64,000 nucleotides of DNA from an uncultured bacterium (GCA_900549415.1 URNX01000001.1:1-64000); one strand, 5' to 3'; shown: positions 1-9,424, numbered from the stretch's first letter. Program-made: numbers and translations. The notes: a model not told the origin generated them from the letters alone.

Positions 1-268
1 CTTTACAAAACGGTGTAAATTAACGAAGGAACAATAATCCATCAGAAACAAATGTGCGCAAAACTTCGGACACTACCTTCTGGCAATCAAAGTTGCGGAA
101 AGAATCAATCATAAAAGCTTTTTCAAGTCTTTGCTTCTCAAATATTGCAATTTTCCGGACGGAATCCGCCGTTCAAAATCAGCAGAGCATATTTTGCAGA
201 CAAAAAAATAAAATTCATCAACGGCAGCAAAACATCCGTCTTGAAATTTCATAAAAAACATTTTCCTC
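1..268. other. Intergenic, nothing recognised
   Basis: AT-rich stretch downstream of the minus-strand DUF1846 gene. I see no convincing start site with a ribosome binding site, no RNA gene and no repeat here. The open frames present are short and lack coding character. Confidence 0.5.
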
Positions 269-289
269 CCGTCCGGCTTCACCGGACGG
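251..289 (-). terminator. Probable terminator of the DUF1846 gene
   Basis: On the minus strand CCGTCCGG and CCGGACGG form a perfect 8-bp stem (269-276 with 282-289) around a 5-nt loop. A T-rich run follows about 10 nt later. The distance between stem and T run makes it a weak intrinsic terminator. Confidence 0.45.
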
Positions 290-307
290 ACGGGAAGGAA
301 ACGAAAC

Positions 308-1822
308 TCAGTCGACAAACAGATCCCGGCTCGCGAATTTGGGGTCGCTCGTGAGGTTGATGCCAAGCTTGCGGAGACCGGCTTCATCTCCGGGGGTCGG
401 AAGATGTGAGATATGCATCTCGCAACCAGCTAACTTGCGAAGCTGACTCAAGGCAAGTTTCGCAGTCGGATTGCTGTTTGCACTCACACTCAATGCAATC
501 AACGTCTCGTCAAGGTCAAGGCTCACCCGGCGGCTGCGGAAAATATTCTTCTTCAACAGACGCACAGATTCAATCACGCCGGGAGCGATGAGCTGCAGCT
601 CATCAGGGAGCTTCGCACTCTTCTTCACTGCATTCAGGAGACAGCTCGACGCCGCATGCATCAGCGGAGAATTCGTGCCCGTCACAATGCTGCCGTCCGG
701 AAGCTCAATCGCGGCTCCGCAATAAAAACCGTCGTTGCCCTTCCCTTTCGTTTGAGAAGCGCGAATTGCGGCACTCCGCGCGGGCTCAACAACCGGACGA
801 TCGGTCTCTTTCAGTCCAAGATTATCCATCAGAACCTTGACCCGGTCGAGAGTATCGCGGTCGGCGCCGCCAAGAGTATATTCGCAATTGTAGCGGAACC
901 AGCGGCGGATAATCTCCTGATTGGAGGCCTCACGCACAACAGCATCGTCCGTGATCGCAAAACCGACGCGGTTCACCCCCATATCGGTCGGGGATTTGTA
1001 ACACTGTTCCGGCTTCATGATACGCTCGCAGATGCGGCGGACAACCGGGAAAACGGCAATGTCGCGATTGTAATTCACTGCCATTTTCTGGTAGGCTTCA
1101 AGATGGAAGGGGTCGATCATATTGACGTCGCCGATATCCGCCGTCGCCGCCTCGTATGCGATATTAACCGGATGATTGAGCGGAAGGTTCCAGACAGGGA
1201 ACGTTTCGAACTTCGCGTATCCAGCCGCAACTCCGCGGCGGTGTTCGTGATAAACCTGCGAAAGACAAGTCGCCATTTTCCCGCTGCTGGGGCCGGGGCC
1301 GGTGACTACGACAATCGGCTTGTCGCTTTCGATATACTCGTTTGCTCCGTAGCCGCTGTCGCTGACAATCAGATCGACGTCGGCGGGGTAGCCCTTGATG
1401 GTGCGGTGTTTATAGACGCGCACGCCGCGGCGTTCAAGTCTGTTGATGAAGTGATTGACCGCCGGATGATCATCATAGCGGGTGACAACCACGGCTTTTA
1501 CATTGACACCCCATTCGCGAAGGTTGTCGATGATGAGGAGGGTATCCGCATCGTAGGCGATTCCGAAATCCGCACGGATCTTTTTGCGCTCGATATCGCC
1601 CGAATAGATGCAGATGACAACATCGATTTTATCTTTAAGTCTCTGCAGGAGCTGGAGTTTGACGTTCGGATCAAATCCGGGAAGAATTCGCGCCGCGTGG
1701 TAGTCGTACGACAGTTTACCGCCGAATTCCAGATAGAGTTTGTTGTCGAAAGCCTTTGCCCGTTTAAGAATTTCTTCGGATTGTTCCTGAAGATACAGCG
1801 CGTTGTCGAAGCCCGTTTTCAT
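308..1822 (-). CDS. DUF1846 (UPF0371) family protein
   Basis: A 504-aa soluble protein that matches the DUF1846/UPF0371 family over its full length, including the N-terminal MKTGFDNALYL segment, the VVVTGPGPSSGK loop near residue 180 and a C-terminal alpha/beta region. Members are found in firmicutes and other anaerobes. Their biochemical role is not settled, although the glycine-rich loop and fold suggest nucleotide or phosphate binding. The start at 1822 follows a GAGAGG ribosome binding site. The gene stands alone: its 3' side is the window edge and its 5' side faces the tRNA-His. Family assignment is firm; function is unknown. Confidence 0.85.
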   Translation of the reverse strand: MKTGFDNALYLQEQSEEILKRAKAFDNKLYLEFGGKLSYDYHAARILPGFDPNVKLQLLQRLKDKIDVVICIYSGDIERKKIRADFGIAYDADTLLIIDNLREWGVNVKAVVVTRYDDHPAVNHFINRLERRGVRVYKHRTIKGYPADVDLIVSDSGYGANEYIESDKPIVVVTGPGPSSGKMATCLSQVYHEHRRGVAAGYAKFETFPVWNLPLNHPVNIAYEAATADIGDVNMIDPFHLEAYQKMAVNYNRDIAVFPVVRRICERIMKPEQCYKSPTDMGVNRVGFAITDDAVVREASNQEIIRRWFRYNCEYTLGGADRDTLDRVKVLMDNLGLKETDRPVVEPARSAAIRASQTKGKGNDGFYCGAAIELPDGSIVTGTNSPLMHAASSCLLNAVKKSAKLPDELQLIAPGVIESVRLLKKNIFRSRRVSLDLDETLIALSVSANSNPTAKLALSQLRKLAGCEMHISHLPTPGDEAGLRKLGINLTSDPKFASRDLFVD

Positions 1823-1977
1823 TCTGCCCTCTCTGATGTTATAAAATCAGGGATATAATGTAGTACTTCAACGGGGAAAAACAAGCTCTCCGCCGGATTT
1901 TTCACAGACTTTTCCTTGATTTCCGTGTTTCCCGGAGAGAAGCAGCGTATATTTTTCAAAAAAATTAAAAAAGAGAC

Positions 1978-2005
1978 TTGCATAATTCCCGGATACATGT
2001 ATATT
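1978..2005 (+). promoter_or_regulatory. Promoter of tRNA-His
   Basis: TTGCAT (1978-1983), a 16-bp spacer and TATATT (2000-2005) give a sigma-70-type promoter 20 bp ahead of the tRNA. The same -10 hexamer recurs at other promoters in this window. Confidence 0.7.
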
Positions 2006-2025
2006 ACTCACATCATCAAACGAAT

Positions 2026-2103
2026 GGTGGTTGTAGCTCAGTTGGTTAGAGCGCCTGGTTGTGGCCCAGGAGGTCGCGGGTTCGAACCCCGTTTACCACC
2101 CCA
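2026..2103 (+). tRNA. tRNA-His (GTG)
   Basis: A cloverleaf can be folded by eye. The acceptor starts at the extra 5' G (2026, G-1 opposite C73) typical of tRNA-His. The anticodon stem CCTGG/CCAGG encloses a TTGTGGC loop with anticodon GTG at 2061-2063. The T arm has the TTCGAAC loop, and CCA is encoded at 2101-2103. The acceptor stem has a T6-T67 mismatch and a G7-T66 wobble, which is unusual, but the rest is standard. Confidence 0.95.
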
Positions 2104-2330
2104 TCTTTTATCACCCGCCGCTTTTATTGCAATCACCCCGGATTAGATTTTGTCCACACAGGGCGGTTATATCCGTCTGAAGGAAGAACGTCTCCGCAAA
2201 AAAAGAATCTGGCGCTCTTATATTTTTCATATCTGAAAAACAGCAAAAATAAACTCAAAAAAGTCATTCCGGCGATTGGAAAAAATTCAGGAGATGAACT
2301 ATATTTTCCGGAAAATATGTGAGGTTTTCC

Positions 2331-4343
2331 ATGAACGATTTTATGCTTGCTTCCGACATCATCAATATCCGCATCAACGCGGAATCCGGCGAAACAGTGG
2401 AACTTATCCGGAATGGAGATCCGATGAAAATGAACTGGATCGCTCCTTCCTCCGGATGGGGAAAAGCTGACGGATTTCAAACACTCGAAGTATGCAGAAA
2501 CAATGACGGAATTCTCGTTTCCGCGGAAAACAAAATGCAGAAGCTGAAAATGTCCGTTCAGAAATGCATGAACGGCGAATTCTATGAAGAAACTTACCGC
2601 ATCACAAACAATTCCGAAATCGAATTCTTTCTCACGCACGACAACTTTGCGCTGCATTATCCGTTCAACTGCCACCTGGCGCCACGCAAAAATCTGCTCC
2701 ATGACGTCTGCGTCTCGCATATCTGGTGCGGAGGAGAAAACTCCTGGATCTACTCCGAAAAGCCATCCGGCGACGAACCCGGACTCGTCGGAATCGTCGC
2801 GGAAGGCTCTCTTGCGGACTACAGCATCGATTACAACGCCGCTCTCACCAGCAACGGCTCACATTACCGTGGTGAATTCCTGCTGCATCCGGAAAACTGC
2901 ATCATTGCGCCGGGAACAACGCTCTCACTCCGCTTCCGCTGGAGTTTCCGTAAAAAACGTCCAGACCGCGAACTGCTCGCCGACTGCGGACAGCGCATGT
3001 TCCTCCGCGCCGAGCAGCTCACAGTCGCCCCGGGGGAACCGGTCCGCGGAACTCTGCAGACCGCTTTTTCATGGGATTCGCTCGCAATCGATGCGGCGGA
3101 GGGGACGGCGGTTTACACGAAAAACGGCACCTCCGCAGACTGGGAATGTTCGTTTGCAACGCTCGGAGAACGCACCATCCGCTTCACTGCGGCCGGGCAC
3201 TCCGCATGGATCAGAATCAATGTCATGGAACCGACCGAAAACATTCTGCATCGCCGGGCGCGGTTTATCGCGGAAAAACAGCAGCATCACGCGCCCGGAA
3301 GCCACCTCGACGGGGCGTGTCTGATTTACGACCGCACCACCGGACGGCAGTTCTGCGACGACGTCTTCAACGACTCCAACTCCGCGCGGGAACGCATCTC
3401 CATGGGCTGCACACTTGCGCTCGCGCAGCAAAGCGCCCCCTCGCCGCTCCTCGAAAACGCGCTCAAAAAATACCGGGCATACATTGAACGCGAACTTCTC
3501 GATCTCCGCACCATGACCGTTTTCGACTCGCCATGCCGCCGCGGAAATCTCCGGGCATACGACTACCCGTGGATGGCGTTTTTCCATCTCGAATACGCCA
3601 GAGCCATGCACGAACCGGAAGCGCTCAAAACCGCAACGGGAATCATGCTCTCCTACTATGCCGTTGTCGAAAAAACCGGACAGGATTCACCCTGCATCGA
3701 AGATTACCGTCTGTTCTGCGCCCTTGAGGAAAACGGATTCCATGCGGAAGCCGGAAAACTGAAAGCGGCGGCTTTGCATCATGCGGATTCGATTCTTGCG
3801 CGCGGAACCGCGATGTATTCGGAAGAGGTTTCGTACACGCAGGCGCAATTTGCGCTCAAAACCATCAGTCTCTGCCAGGCGTTCCGGATGTCCGGCGACC
3901 GGAAGTATCTGAAACTCGTTCCGGATTTTCTGCGGAGCGTCTGCGCCTTCGGCGGGGAACAGCCCGATTTTCACTGCTTCGGTCAGGGTGTGCGCTACTG
4001 GGATCTCTACTGGTTCGGAAAAATGAAAACCTACGGCGACACCATGCCGCAATGGCTCTCCTCCTGCACCGGAGAGATGTTCATGCTCTGCGGCGAAATT
4101 CTCGGAAAACCGGAAATGACCGCGTTCGGACGCTCCATTCTGAAGAATTCTCTCTGCGTCTATGATCGCGGCGGTTTTGGTTCGGCGAGCTATCTGGTTC
4201 CGTACAAAGTCCGCATTTTCTACCCGGAAGGCGAACCTGCAAAGCCACACTTCCCTGCGGGAACAGTGTACGGCAAACGCTATGATGACTGGGCGGACGA
4301 CCAGGACTGGTCTCTCTGTTTTGCTGCGGTCCGCAAGGTTTGA
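2331..4343 (+). CDS. Unassigned protein, six-hairpin glycosidase-like
   Basis: A 670-aa protein with no signal peptide. The first ~320 residues look beta-rich, like a sugar-binding or sandwich module. The remainder is helical and rich in aromatic and acidic residues, as in (alpha/alpha)6 toroid glycosidases and lyases, with stretches such as YDYPWMAFFHLEYAR and VRYWDLYWFGK. I chose the ATG at 2331 because GAGG lies 6 nt upstream; an in-frame GTG at 2319 is possible. It is monocistronic and converges on the transporter operon at 4347. The toroid suggestion rests on general appearance only, so carbohydrate processing is an inference and the substrate is unknown. Confidence 0.55.
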   Translation: MNDFMLASDIINIRINAESGETVELIRNGDPMKMNWIAPSSGWGKADGFQTLEVCRNNDGILVSAENKMQKLKMSVQKCMNGEFYEETYRITNNSEIEFFLTHDNFALHYPFNCHLAPRKNLLHDVCVSHIWCGGENSWIYSEKPSGDEPGLVGIVAEGSLADYSIDYNAALTSNGSHYRGEFLLHPENCIIAPGTTLSLRFRWSFRKKRPDRELLADCGQRMFLRAEQLTVAPGEPVRGTLQTAFSWDSLAIDAAEGTAVYTKNGTSADWECSFATLGERTIRFTAAGHSAWIRINVMEPTENILHRRARFIAEKQQHHAPGSHLDGACLIYDRTTGRQFCDDVFNDSNSARERISMGCTLALAQQSAPSPLLENALKKYRAYIERELLDLRTMTVFDSPCRRGNLRAYDYPWMAFFHLEYARAMHEPEALKTATGIMLSYYAVVEKTGQDSPCIEDYRLFCALEENGFHAEAGKLKAAALHHADSILARGTAMYSEEVSYTQAQFALKTISLCQAFRMSGDRKYLKLVPDFLRSVCAFGGEQPDFHCFGQGVRYWDLYWFGKMKTYGDTMPQWLSSCTGEMFMLCGEILGKPEMTAFGRSILKNSLCVYDRGGFGSASYLVPYKVRIFYPEGEPAKPHFPAGTVYGKRYDDWADDQDWSLCFAAVRKV

Positions 4344-4346
4344 AAA

Positions 4347-5612
4347 TCACTCCGAACGCAGTACGTCGATCGGGTTCTGCTGGGCGGCTTTCCAGGCGGG
4401 ATAGGTTCCGAACAGAACGCCGATTACGGCACTGATAAGAAGCGCCAGAACGATGAACCAGATCGAAAATGCAGTCGGCATCGCGGCGTAATGCGTCACA
4501 AGAAGCGCAATCAGAACGCCGAGGGCAACGCCCGTTGCACCGCCGATTGAGGTCAGGAAAATCGTTTCAAAAAGGAACTGGCGGATGATATCCGATTTCT
4601 GAGCACCAAGCGCCCGGCGCGTGCCGATCTCTTTGCGGCGTTCGTAGACGTTCGCAAGCATGATGTTCATGATGCCGATTCCGCCGACCAGAAGCGAAAT
4701 GCCGGCAATCGAACTCATCACAATCGTGAAAATGTTCTGCGTCTGCTCCTGCTGCTTCAGAAGATCCAGCGGAACAAGCATGGTCCAGTCCTTCGTTTCC
4801 GAATGGAGTTTCGCCATGTAGGAGGAGATGCGTTTCGAGGTATAGTCAATGTAGCTGACGTCGCGTACCCGGATGATGAAGGTGTCGAAATCGACGTCCT
4901 CGACAGTGGCGTTGCGTGAACTGGTGTCATATGCCTTCTTGCCGAAAATGGAGTCGGACGCCATGATGGTGATGAAAATACAGTCGTTCGGGCTGCCGAT
5001 TCCGGGAATGCTCGTTCCGTAAAGGTTTTCCGCTATGCCGACGATCCGGAAGATGTCGCGCTCAATCATGATCGTGCTGCCAACAATGTTCTTTTCCCCA
5101 AGCGAGAAGAGCTGGCGGCGGACGTTGCTTCCGATGACGCAGTTGTTCGTGATGCCGTCAATCGGTGAAAGCCAGCGTCCCTGCACGATCTGCGAGCGGC
5201 TGAAGCCAAGAAAATCAGTCGAAACGCCGACCAGCGAAAGGTCGAGACGCTTCATGCCGCTGAGAATCTTCTTGCGGGCGTTGCGGGCAACCGAAACGGT
5301 CTCGACGTTATCCATCTTGCGGATATGCTCCAAGTCGGAAACCGTGATTCCGTAACGTTCCATCAGACTGTTTCCGGAAGAGTCGGAGACGTCTTTTCCG
5401 GAGGCCGGCGGCTTGCGCGTGGCGACAATGATCTTATCCGTGCCCATCGCCTCGATCTGTGCGAGAGCCTGAATCTTTGCACCCTCTGAAATCGCAAGCA
5501 TCGCAATGACGCTGCCCACGCCGAAGATGATGCCGAGCGAAGTCAGAATCGAACGCACCTTGTGGCGCATCAGATTGCTGAACGAAAGTTTAAGCTGGTC
5601 GTGTATCCGCAT
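4347..5612 (-). CDS. MacB-like ABC transporter permease
   Basis: A 421-aa inner-membrane permease of the MacB/FtsX type. It has one N-terminal transmembrane helix (about residues 18-40), a large periplasmic MacB_PCD domain, and three C-terminal helices around residues 285-410, with the conserved NIMLANVYERRKEIGTRRAL segment after the second helix. Such permeases transmit ATP hydrolysis to the periplasm to drive export through an adaptor and an outer-membrane channel. Unlike E. coli MacB, the ATPase is a separate protein encoded directly upstream with a 1-nt gap. It is the last gene of the secretin-adaptor-ATPase-permease operon. Substrate unknown. Confidence 0.9.
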   Translation of the reverse strand: MRIHDQLKLSFSNLMRHKVRSILTSLGIIFGVGSVIAMLAISEGAKIQALAQIEAMGTDKIIVATRKPPASGKDVSDSSGNSLMERYGITVSDLEHIRKMDNVETVSVARNARKKILSGMKRLDLSLVGVSTDFLGFSRSQIVQGRWLSPIDGITNNCVIGSNVRRQLFSLGEKNIVGSTIMIERDIFRIVGIAENLYGTSIPGIGSPNDCIFITIMASDSIFGKKAYDTSSRNATVEDVDFDTFIIRVRDVSYIDYTSKRISSYMAKLHSETKDWTMLVPLDLLKQQEQTQNIFTIVMSSIAGISLLVGGIGIMNIMLANVYERRKEIGTRRALGAQKSDIIRQFLFETIFLTSIGGATGVALGVLIALLVTHYAAMPTAFSIWFIVLALLISAVIGVLFGTYPAWKAAQQNPIDVLRSE

Positions 5613-5613
5613 C

Positions 5614-6342
5614 TTACTGAAGCTCCTGCGTGGTTCCCGCGATGTTGTCGATAATCTTCCAGACAGTTCCGTTGCGGAGATAAATCACCCGGTCATAGTG
5701 CGGCTCATAGTACGGGTTGTGCGTAACCATGACAATCGTCGTGCCTGCATCATGCAGTTCATGAAAGAGATTCATAATCTCAGCCCCCGTCTTCTCGTCC
5801 AGGTTTCCGGTCGGTTCATCCGCAAGAATGAACGTCGGACTGTTGACAAGGGAACGGGCGACTGCGACGCGCTGGCATTCGCCGCCTGAAAGCTGCGTCG
5901 GACGGTGATCCAGACGGTGCGCGAGCTTCACGCGCTCCGCCATGTACGCGGAAATTTCATGACGTTTCTTCGCCGGAACTTCCGCATAGAGCATCGGGAC
6001 CTCGATATTCTCCTGCACGGTCAGATGCGGGAACAGATTGAACGCCTGAAACACAAAACCGATCTTGATGTTGCGCACCCGCGTAAGCTCATAGTCGCTC
6101 ATTCTGGAAACGTCGAGCCCGTCCAGACGGTATTCTCCGCTCGTGGGCTTGTCAAGCAGACCGAGAATGTTCAGCATCGTCGATTTTCCCGAGCCGGAGG
6201 AACCCATAATCCCGATGAACTCCCCGCGCCAGACGTCGTAGTTCACGCCCTTCAGGACTGGAACGGGAACGGTTCCGGCATAATAGGTTTTGCGAATATC
6301 GGCGAGGTGAAGCGCCTCTCGCTTTTCCGTCGTTTCCGCCAT
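5614..6342 (-). CDS. MacB-type ABC transporter ATPase
   Basis: A 242-aa ATP-binding subunit of the LolD/MacB class. Visible motifs are Walker A (GSSGSGKST), the Q loop (FVFQAFNLFPHLTV), the ABC signature (LSGGECQRVAVARSL), Walker B (FILADEPTGNLD) and the H-loop His (MVTHNP). The frame is open further upstream, but the ATG at 6342 is chosen because TGAGG lies 6 nt before it and homology starts there. It sits between the adaptor gene (7-nt gap) and the permease gene (1-nt gap), so it must power that permease. Confidence 0.9.
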   Translation of the reverse strand: MAETTEKREALHLADIRKTYYAGTVPVPVLKGVNYDVWRGEFIGIMGSSGSGKSTMLNILGLLDKPTSGEYRLDGLDVSRMSDYELTRVRNIKIGFVFQAFNLFPHLTVQENIEVPMLYAEVPAKKRHEISAYMAERVKLAHRLDHRPTQLSGGECQRVAVARSLVNSPTFILADEPTGNLDEKTGAEIMNLFHELHDAGTTIVMVTHNPYYEPHYDRVIYLRNGTVWKIIDNIAGTTQELQ

Positions 6343-6349
6343 GCGCGCC

Positions 6350-7858
6350 TCACTTGCCGCCCTGGAACGGACGGTAAAGGAAGACGTCGTCACCCTCCTC
6401 AAGCCCCTCCGTGACCTCGACGAAATTATTGTTCGATTCGCCGATTTTGATAAAGACCTTTTCCGGACCGCCGAGCGTTTTGCGGTAGACCAGCAGCTTG
6501 CCGTTCTCCTCGAACACCGCTTCAATCGGAATATAAAGAACGTCTTTCAGAATCCGCGAAACGACTTCGACCTGTACGCTCATTCCGCTGACGATGCGCG
6601 GGTCGTTGCCTGAAAAATCAACCACCGTCCGGTAGATTTTCGGGCTGTTCTGATCCCACGGAATCAGATTTACCGGAAGCTGTGCTATACGCTTGATGTG
6701 ACCGTTCATCTTGATGGTCTGAATCGAATCCGGAGTGATGATCACACGGTCGCCGACGGAGATTTTCGAGCGGTACTGCTCCGGCAGGTTCACATCGACG
6801 ATCATCTTGCTCATATCCGGGATGGTGATGATGACCTGCTTGCGGCGGGCGTCCATGCCGACTTTCACTTCCGGATTGCCCCAGCGGCGGTCGGGGTCGC
6901 CGTACATGACAATACCCGAAACCGGAGCGCGGAGTGTCATCATCGGAAGATAAGACTGATGTTTCGCCAGGTCGCGTTCCAGCTTGCGGATCTGCGTTTC
7001 ATGCTGAAAAATCTGTTTTTTCTTCTGTGCAAGAGATGCTTCGGTGCGGACTTTGGTTTTCTTCATGTTCAGCCGCGCCTGCGCAAGTTTGTTGCGGAGG
7101 TCTTTGAGCTTGTTCGGCTGCGTGTAACGCTTGAAAATCTTCCGTTCGAGAACGGCGCTGTTGTACTTTGTCTTCGCACTGTCACGCTTCTGACGGGCTG
7201 TCTCGATGCTCTGCTGCGCCTTCTCCTCCGCCGCGGCGTCGGAGTAGACGGTCGTCGAAACTTCGTCCTCCAGATCGGTCAGCGCGTCCTCGGCATCCTC
7301 CAGAGTCTTCTTGGCTTCGTCGACTTTGAGCTGCTGTTCATCGCGGTCACGCGGTCCCTCCAGACGCCAGTACTTGCTGTACGCGGCCTCGGCGTCGGAA
7401 ACATTATCGCGGGCGGTGCGGATATCCGCCTCGTTGGTGCTGATGAGAATCGCAAGTTCATCCATTGCGATTTCCAGATCCTTGCGGCGGTTGTCCAGAC
7501 TCACCTTGAGGTCGTCGATTTTGAGCACAAGGTCGTAAGTTTCATATTCAGCAACGATTTCCCCGGCCTTGACCTCTTTGTTTTCATCGACGACTTTCAC
7601 GAGCTTGGTTCCCCACGGAGCCTCCATCGCGAGTTTGTGTTTGGTCTTCGCATTGACGCTTCCGGTCAGCATCACGCCGAGAATGAGTTCCCCCTTTTTC
7701 GCAGTGTAAATGCGGTCGGGAGCCTTCGAGTCGCTCTGCTGCTCTCCGGACGTCTTCTGGAAAAGGCGCGGACGGAACACAAATCCGGCGACTGCGGCGA
7801 GCACAAGGACCGTCAGGGCGAGAAGAATCAGCTTCCGCTTTTTCGGTCCGTTTTTCAT
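6350..7858 (-). CDS. MacA/HlyD-like periplasmic adaptor
   Basis: A 502-aa membrane-fusion protein. An N-terminal helix (about residues 9-28) anchors it in the inner membrane. A split lipoyl domain flanks an unusually long helical hairpin (about residues 110-320, rich in Lys, Glu, Ala and Gln), followed by beta-barrel and membrane-proximal domains. In MacAB-type pumps this protein bridges the permease and the outer-membrane channel. Its start overlaps the stop of the upstream secretin gene (ATGA), implying translational coupling. The long hairpin would suit a tall channel partner, but the pairing with the secretin is inference. Confidence 0.88.
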   Translation of the reverse strand: MKNGPKKRKLILLALTVLVLAAVAGFVFRPRLFQKTSGEQQSDSKAPDRIYTAKKGELILGVMLTGSVNAKTKHKLAMEAPWGTKLVKVVDENKEVKAGEIVAEYETYDLVLKIDDLKVSLDNRRKDLEIAMDELAILISTNEADIRTARDNVSDAEAAYSKYWRLEGPRDRDEQQLKVDEAKKTLEDAEDALTDLEDEVSTTVYSDAAAEEKAQQSIETARQKRDSAKTKYNSAVLERKIFKRYTQPNKLKDLRNKLAQARLNMKKTKVRTEASLAQKKKQIFQHETQIRKLERDLAKHQSYLPMMTLRAPVSGIVMYGDPDRRWGNPEVKVGMDARRKQVIITIPDMSKMIVDVNLPEQYRSKISVGDRVIITPDSIQTIKMNGHIKRIAQLPVNLIPWDQNSPKIYRTVVDFSGNDPRIVSGMSVQVEVVSRILKDVLYIPIEAVFEENGKLLVYRKTLGGPEKVFIKIGESNNNFVEVTEGLEEGDDVFLYRPFQGGK

Positions 7859-9303
7859 TTGCGCTCCGCCTTCGGGTTGCCCTCTTCATCGCTTCCGGTG
7901 TTGAAGAACTGCTTCCAGAAACCGTCCTTGTCCGCATCGGAGGAACGCTGCGGATAGTTCGGGGAATCGAAGATGACTTCAGAGCTGCGGTAAGCCTCGC
8001 CGATATCCTTAATCTCCTTCACACTCTTTTCCGGATCAATGACGACCGAATACGGATTCGGCAGAATGTGCACTTTCATGAAGAAAACGAGCTGCTTGTC
8101 GTATGTCGTCGCATCCTTCGCGGTGAAAAGCTCGCCGATGAACGGAATGTCGCTCAGAAACGGCGTCTTGCGCAGCGATTCGGAAACTTCGCTCGAATAG
8201 AGTCCGCCGAGCATGATGATCTCGCCGTCGGCGGCGGTCAGACGCGTCTTGATGTTGCGGACCGAAACGACGGGGACGTTGTTGTAGACCGGGTTTTCGC
8301 TGTTCGAACCGGACACGCTGAATTTTTCGTAGCGAACTGCGATCGTGATTTCCGGGTTGATCTCCAGCTGAACCGTATCATTGTTGATGAGAGTCGGGGT
8401 GATGTTGAGCTTGATGCCGGTGCGTTTGAACTTGGCGCTCTGGGAAACCGCGCTGTTGGTGACGGTGTTCTCCTGATACGGCAGGTCTTCACCTGTGCTC
8501 ATGCTGGCCTTCATGCCGAGGTCGGCAATGACGTTCGGAGCGGCAAGAATCCGGGCGTCCGAGCTGGTGGTGAGCCAGCGGAGAGCGGCCTCAAGAGTCG
8601 AAGTGCTCTCGCCCGCCTTACCGAGCGCGACGGGGAAGAAATCGAAGCCGGAACTCTCTCCGGTGGTCGTCTTCTGAGTCGGGCTGTTCAGCGAGTAGCC
8701 GTAAGTGCTGGTGGTGTTCGTTCCCGCGTCGAAATGCGAATACTGGAACTTCACATCCCTCTGTTCGCCCTGCTGAGTGGAAACTTCGATGATCTGCGTT
8801 TCCACAAGCACCTGCGGAAGCGGAACGTCAAGCGCGAGCAGAGTGGCTTTGATGGTCGGAACCTTGTCGCGCAGGACATTGATCACAACCGTGTTCTGGT
8901 TCGGGGAAGTTTCGCAGGTTCCGCTTTCGGCGAGCGCGGCTTCAATGGCGTCCTTCGCGGAATCCGCGTCCACGAAACGGAAGCGGTAGACAATCACCGA
9001 ACGTTTCGGCGCTTCCGGATTCTCGTTCACCACATCGGTAACGACCAGATACGGTTTATCCGGGATGTACCGTTTCGGTGTGATGACGGGACGGGCGCTG
9101 TTTTTGAACAGAGCCTCCAGCCGCTTGATGACAGCCTCCTTGCCGCGCCCGGTGAAGCCTGCGGCAATCTGCTTCTCCTCAATCTTCTTCTCCTCGGCTC
9201 CGCTTGTCTTCGCACTCTCCTGCGCCGAAAGCGGACTCATTCCGACCGGCAGAGCTGCCGCCATAACCAGCGCCAGCAGTCCGGTATATTTTACGGACAG
9301 CAT
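7855..9303 (-). CDS. Secretin-family outer-membrane protein
   Basis: A 482-aa protein with a Sec signal peptide (cleavage after about residue 27). It has one secretin N-like domain (about residues 65-150) and a C-terminal secretin beta domain, including the PQVLVETQIIEVS segment and the signature IMLGGLYSSEVSESLRKTPF followed by LSDIPFIGELF. Secretins form multimeric outer-membrane gates in type II and III secretion and type IV pili. Here no other secretion gene is present; the next three genes encode a MacAB-like tripartite transporter. The protein is shorter than PulD/PilQ and has few N domains. It may replace TolC in this exporter, which is inference. Confidence 0.85.
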   Translation of the reverse strand: MLSVKYTGLLALVMAAALPVGMSPLSAQESAKTSGAEEKKIEEKQIAAGFTGRGKEAVIKRLEALFKNSARPVITPKRYIPDKPYLVVTDVVNENPEAPKRSVIVYRFRFVDADSAKDAIEAALAESGTCETSPNQNTVVINVLRDKVPTIKATLLALDVPLPQVLVETQIIEVSTQQGEQRDVKFQYSHFDAGTNTTSTYGYSLNSPTQKTTTGESSGFDFFPVALGKAGESTSTLEAALRWLTTSSDARILAAPNVIADLGMKASMSTGEDLPYQENTVTNSAVSQSAKFKRTGIKLNITPTLINNDTVQLEINPEITIAVRYEKFSVSGSNSENPVYNNVPVVSVRNIKTRLTAADGEIIMLGGLYSSEVSESLRKTPFLSDIPFIGELFTAKDATTYDKQLVFFMKVHILPNPYSVVIDPEKSVKEIKDIGEAYRSSEVIFDSPNYPQRSSDADKDGFWKQFFNTGSDEEGNPKAERK

Positions 9304-9406
9304 TATAAAAACCTTTCATATTCAGCATCAATGATTTTACGGGGGTCTTTAATCATACAATCATTTTTATGCTTTTTCAAGAGCGGAAAGAAAGAAAAAT
9401 GAAGAA

Positions 9407-9424
9407 AAATTTTCCGGAAAATTT
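9407..9424. promoter_or_regulatory. 18-bp perfect palindrome, possible operator
   Basis: AAATTTTCCGGAAAATTT is a perfect palindrome in the divergent region between the secretin operon and the EF-G-like gene, 12 bp upstream of the latter's -35 box. Its position suits a regulator site, but no binding protein can be named. Confidence 0.4.

Noticed and set aside
656..1858. A 400-codon open frame on the plus strand
   Set aside because: It is antisense to the DUF1846 gene.
8068..9402. A 444-codon open frame on the plus strand
   Set aside because: It is antisense to the secretin gene and has no coding features.
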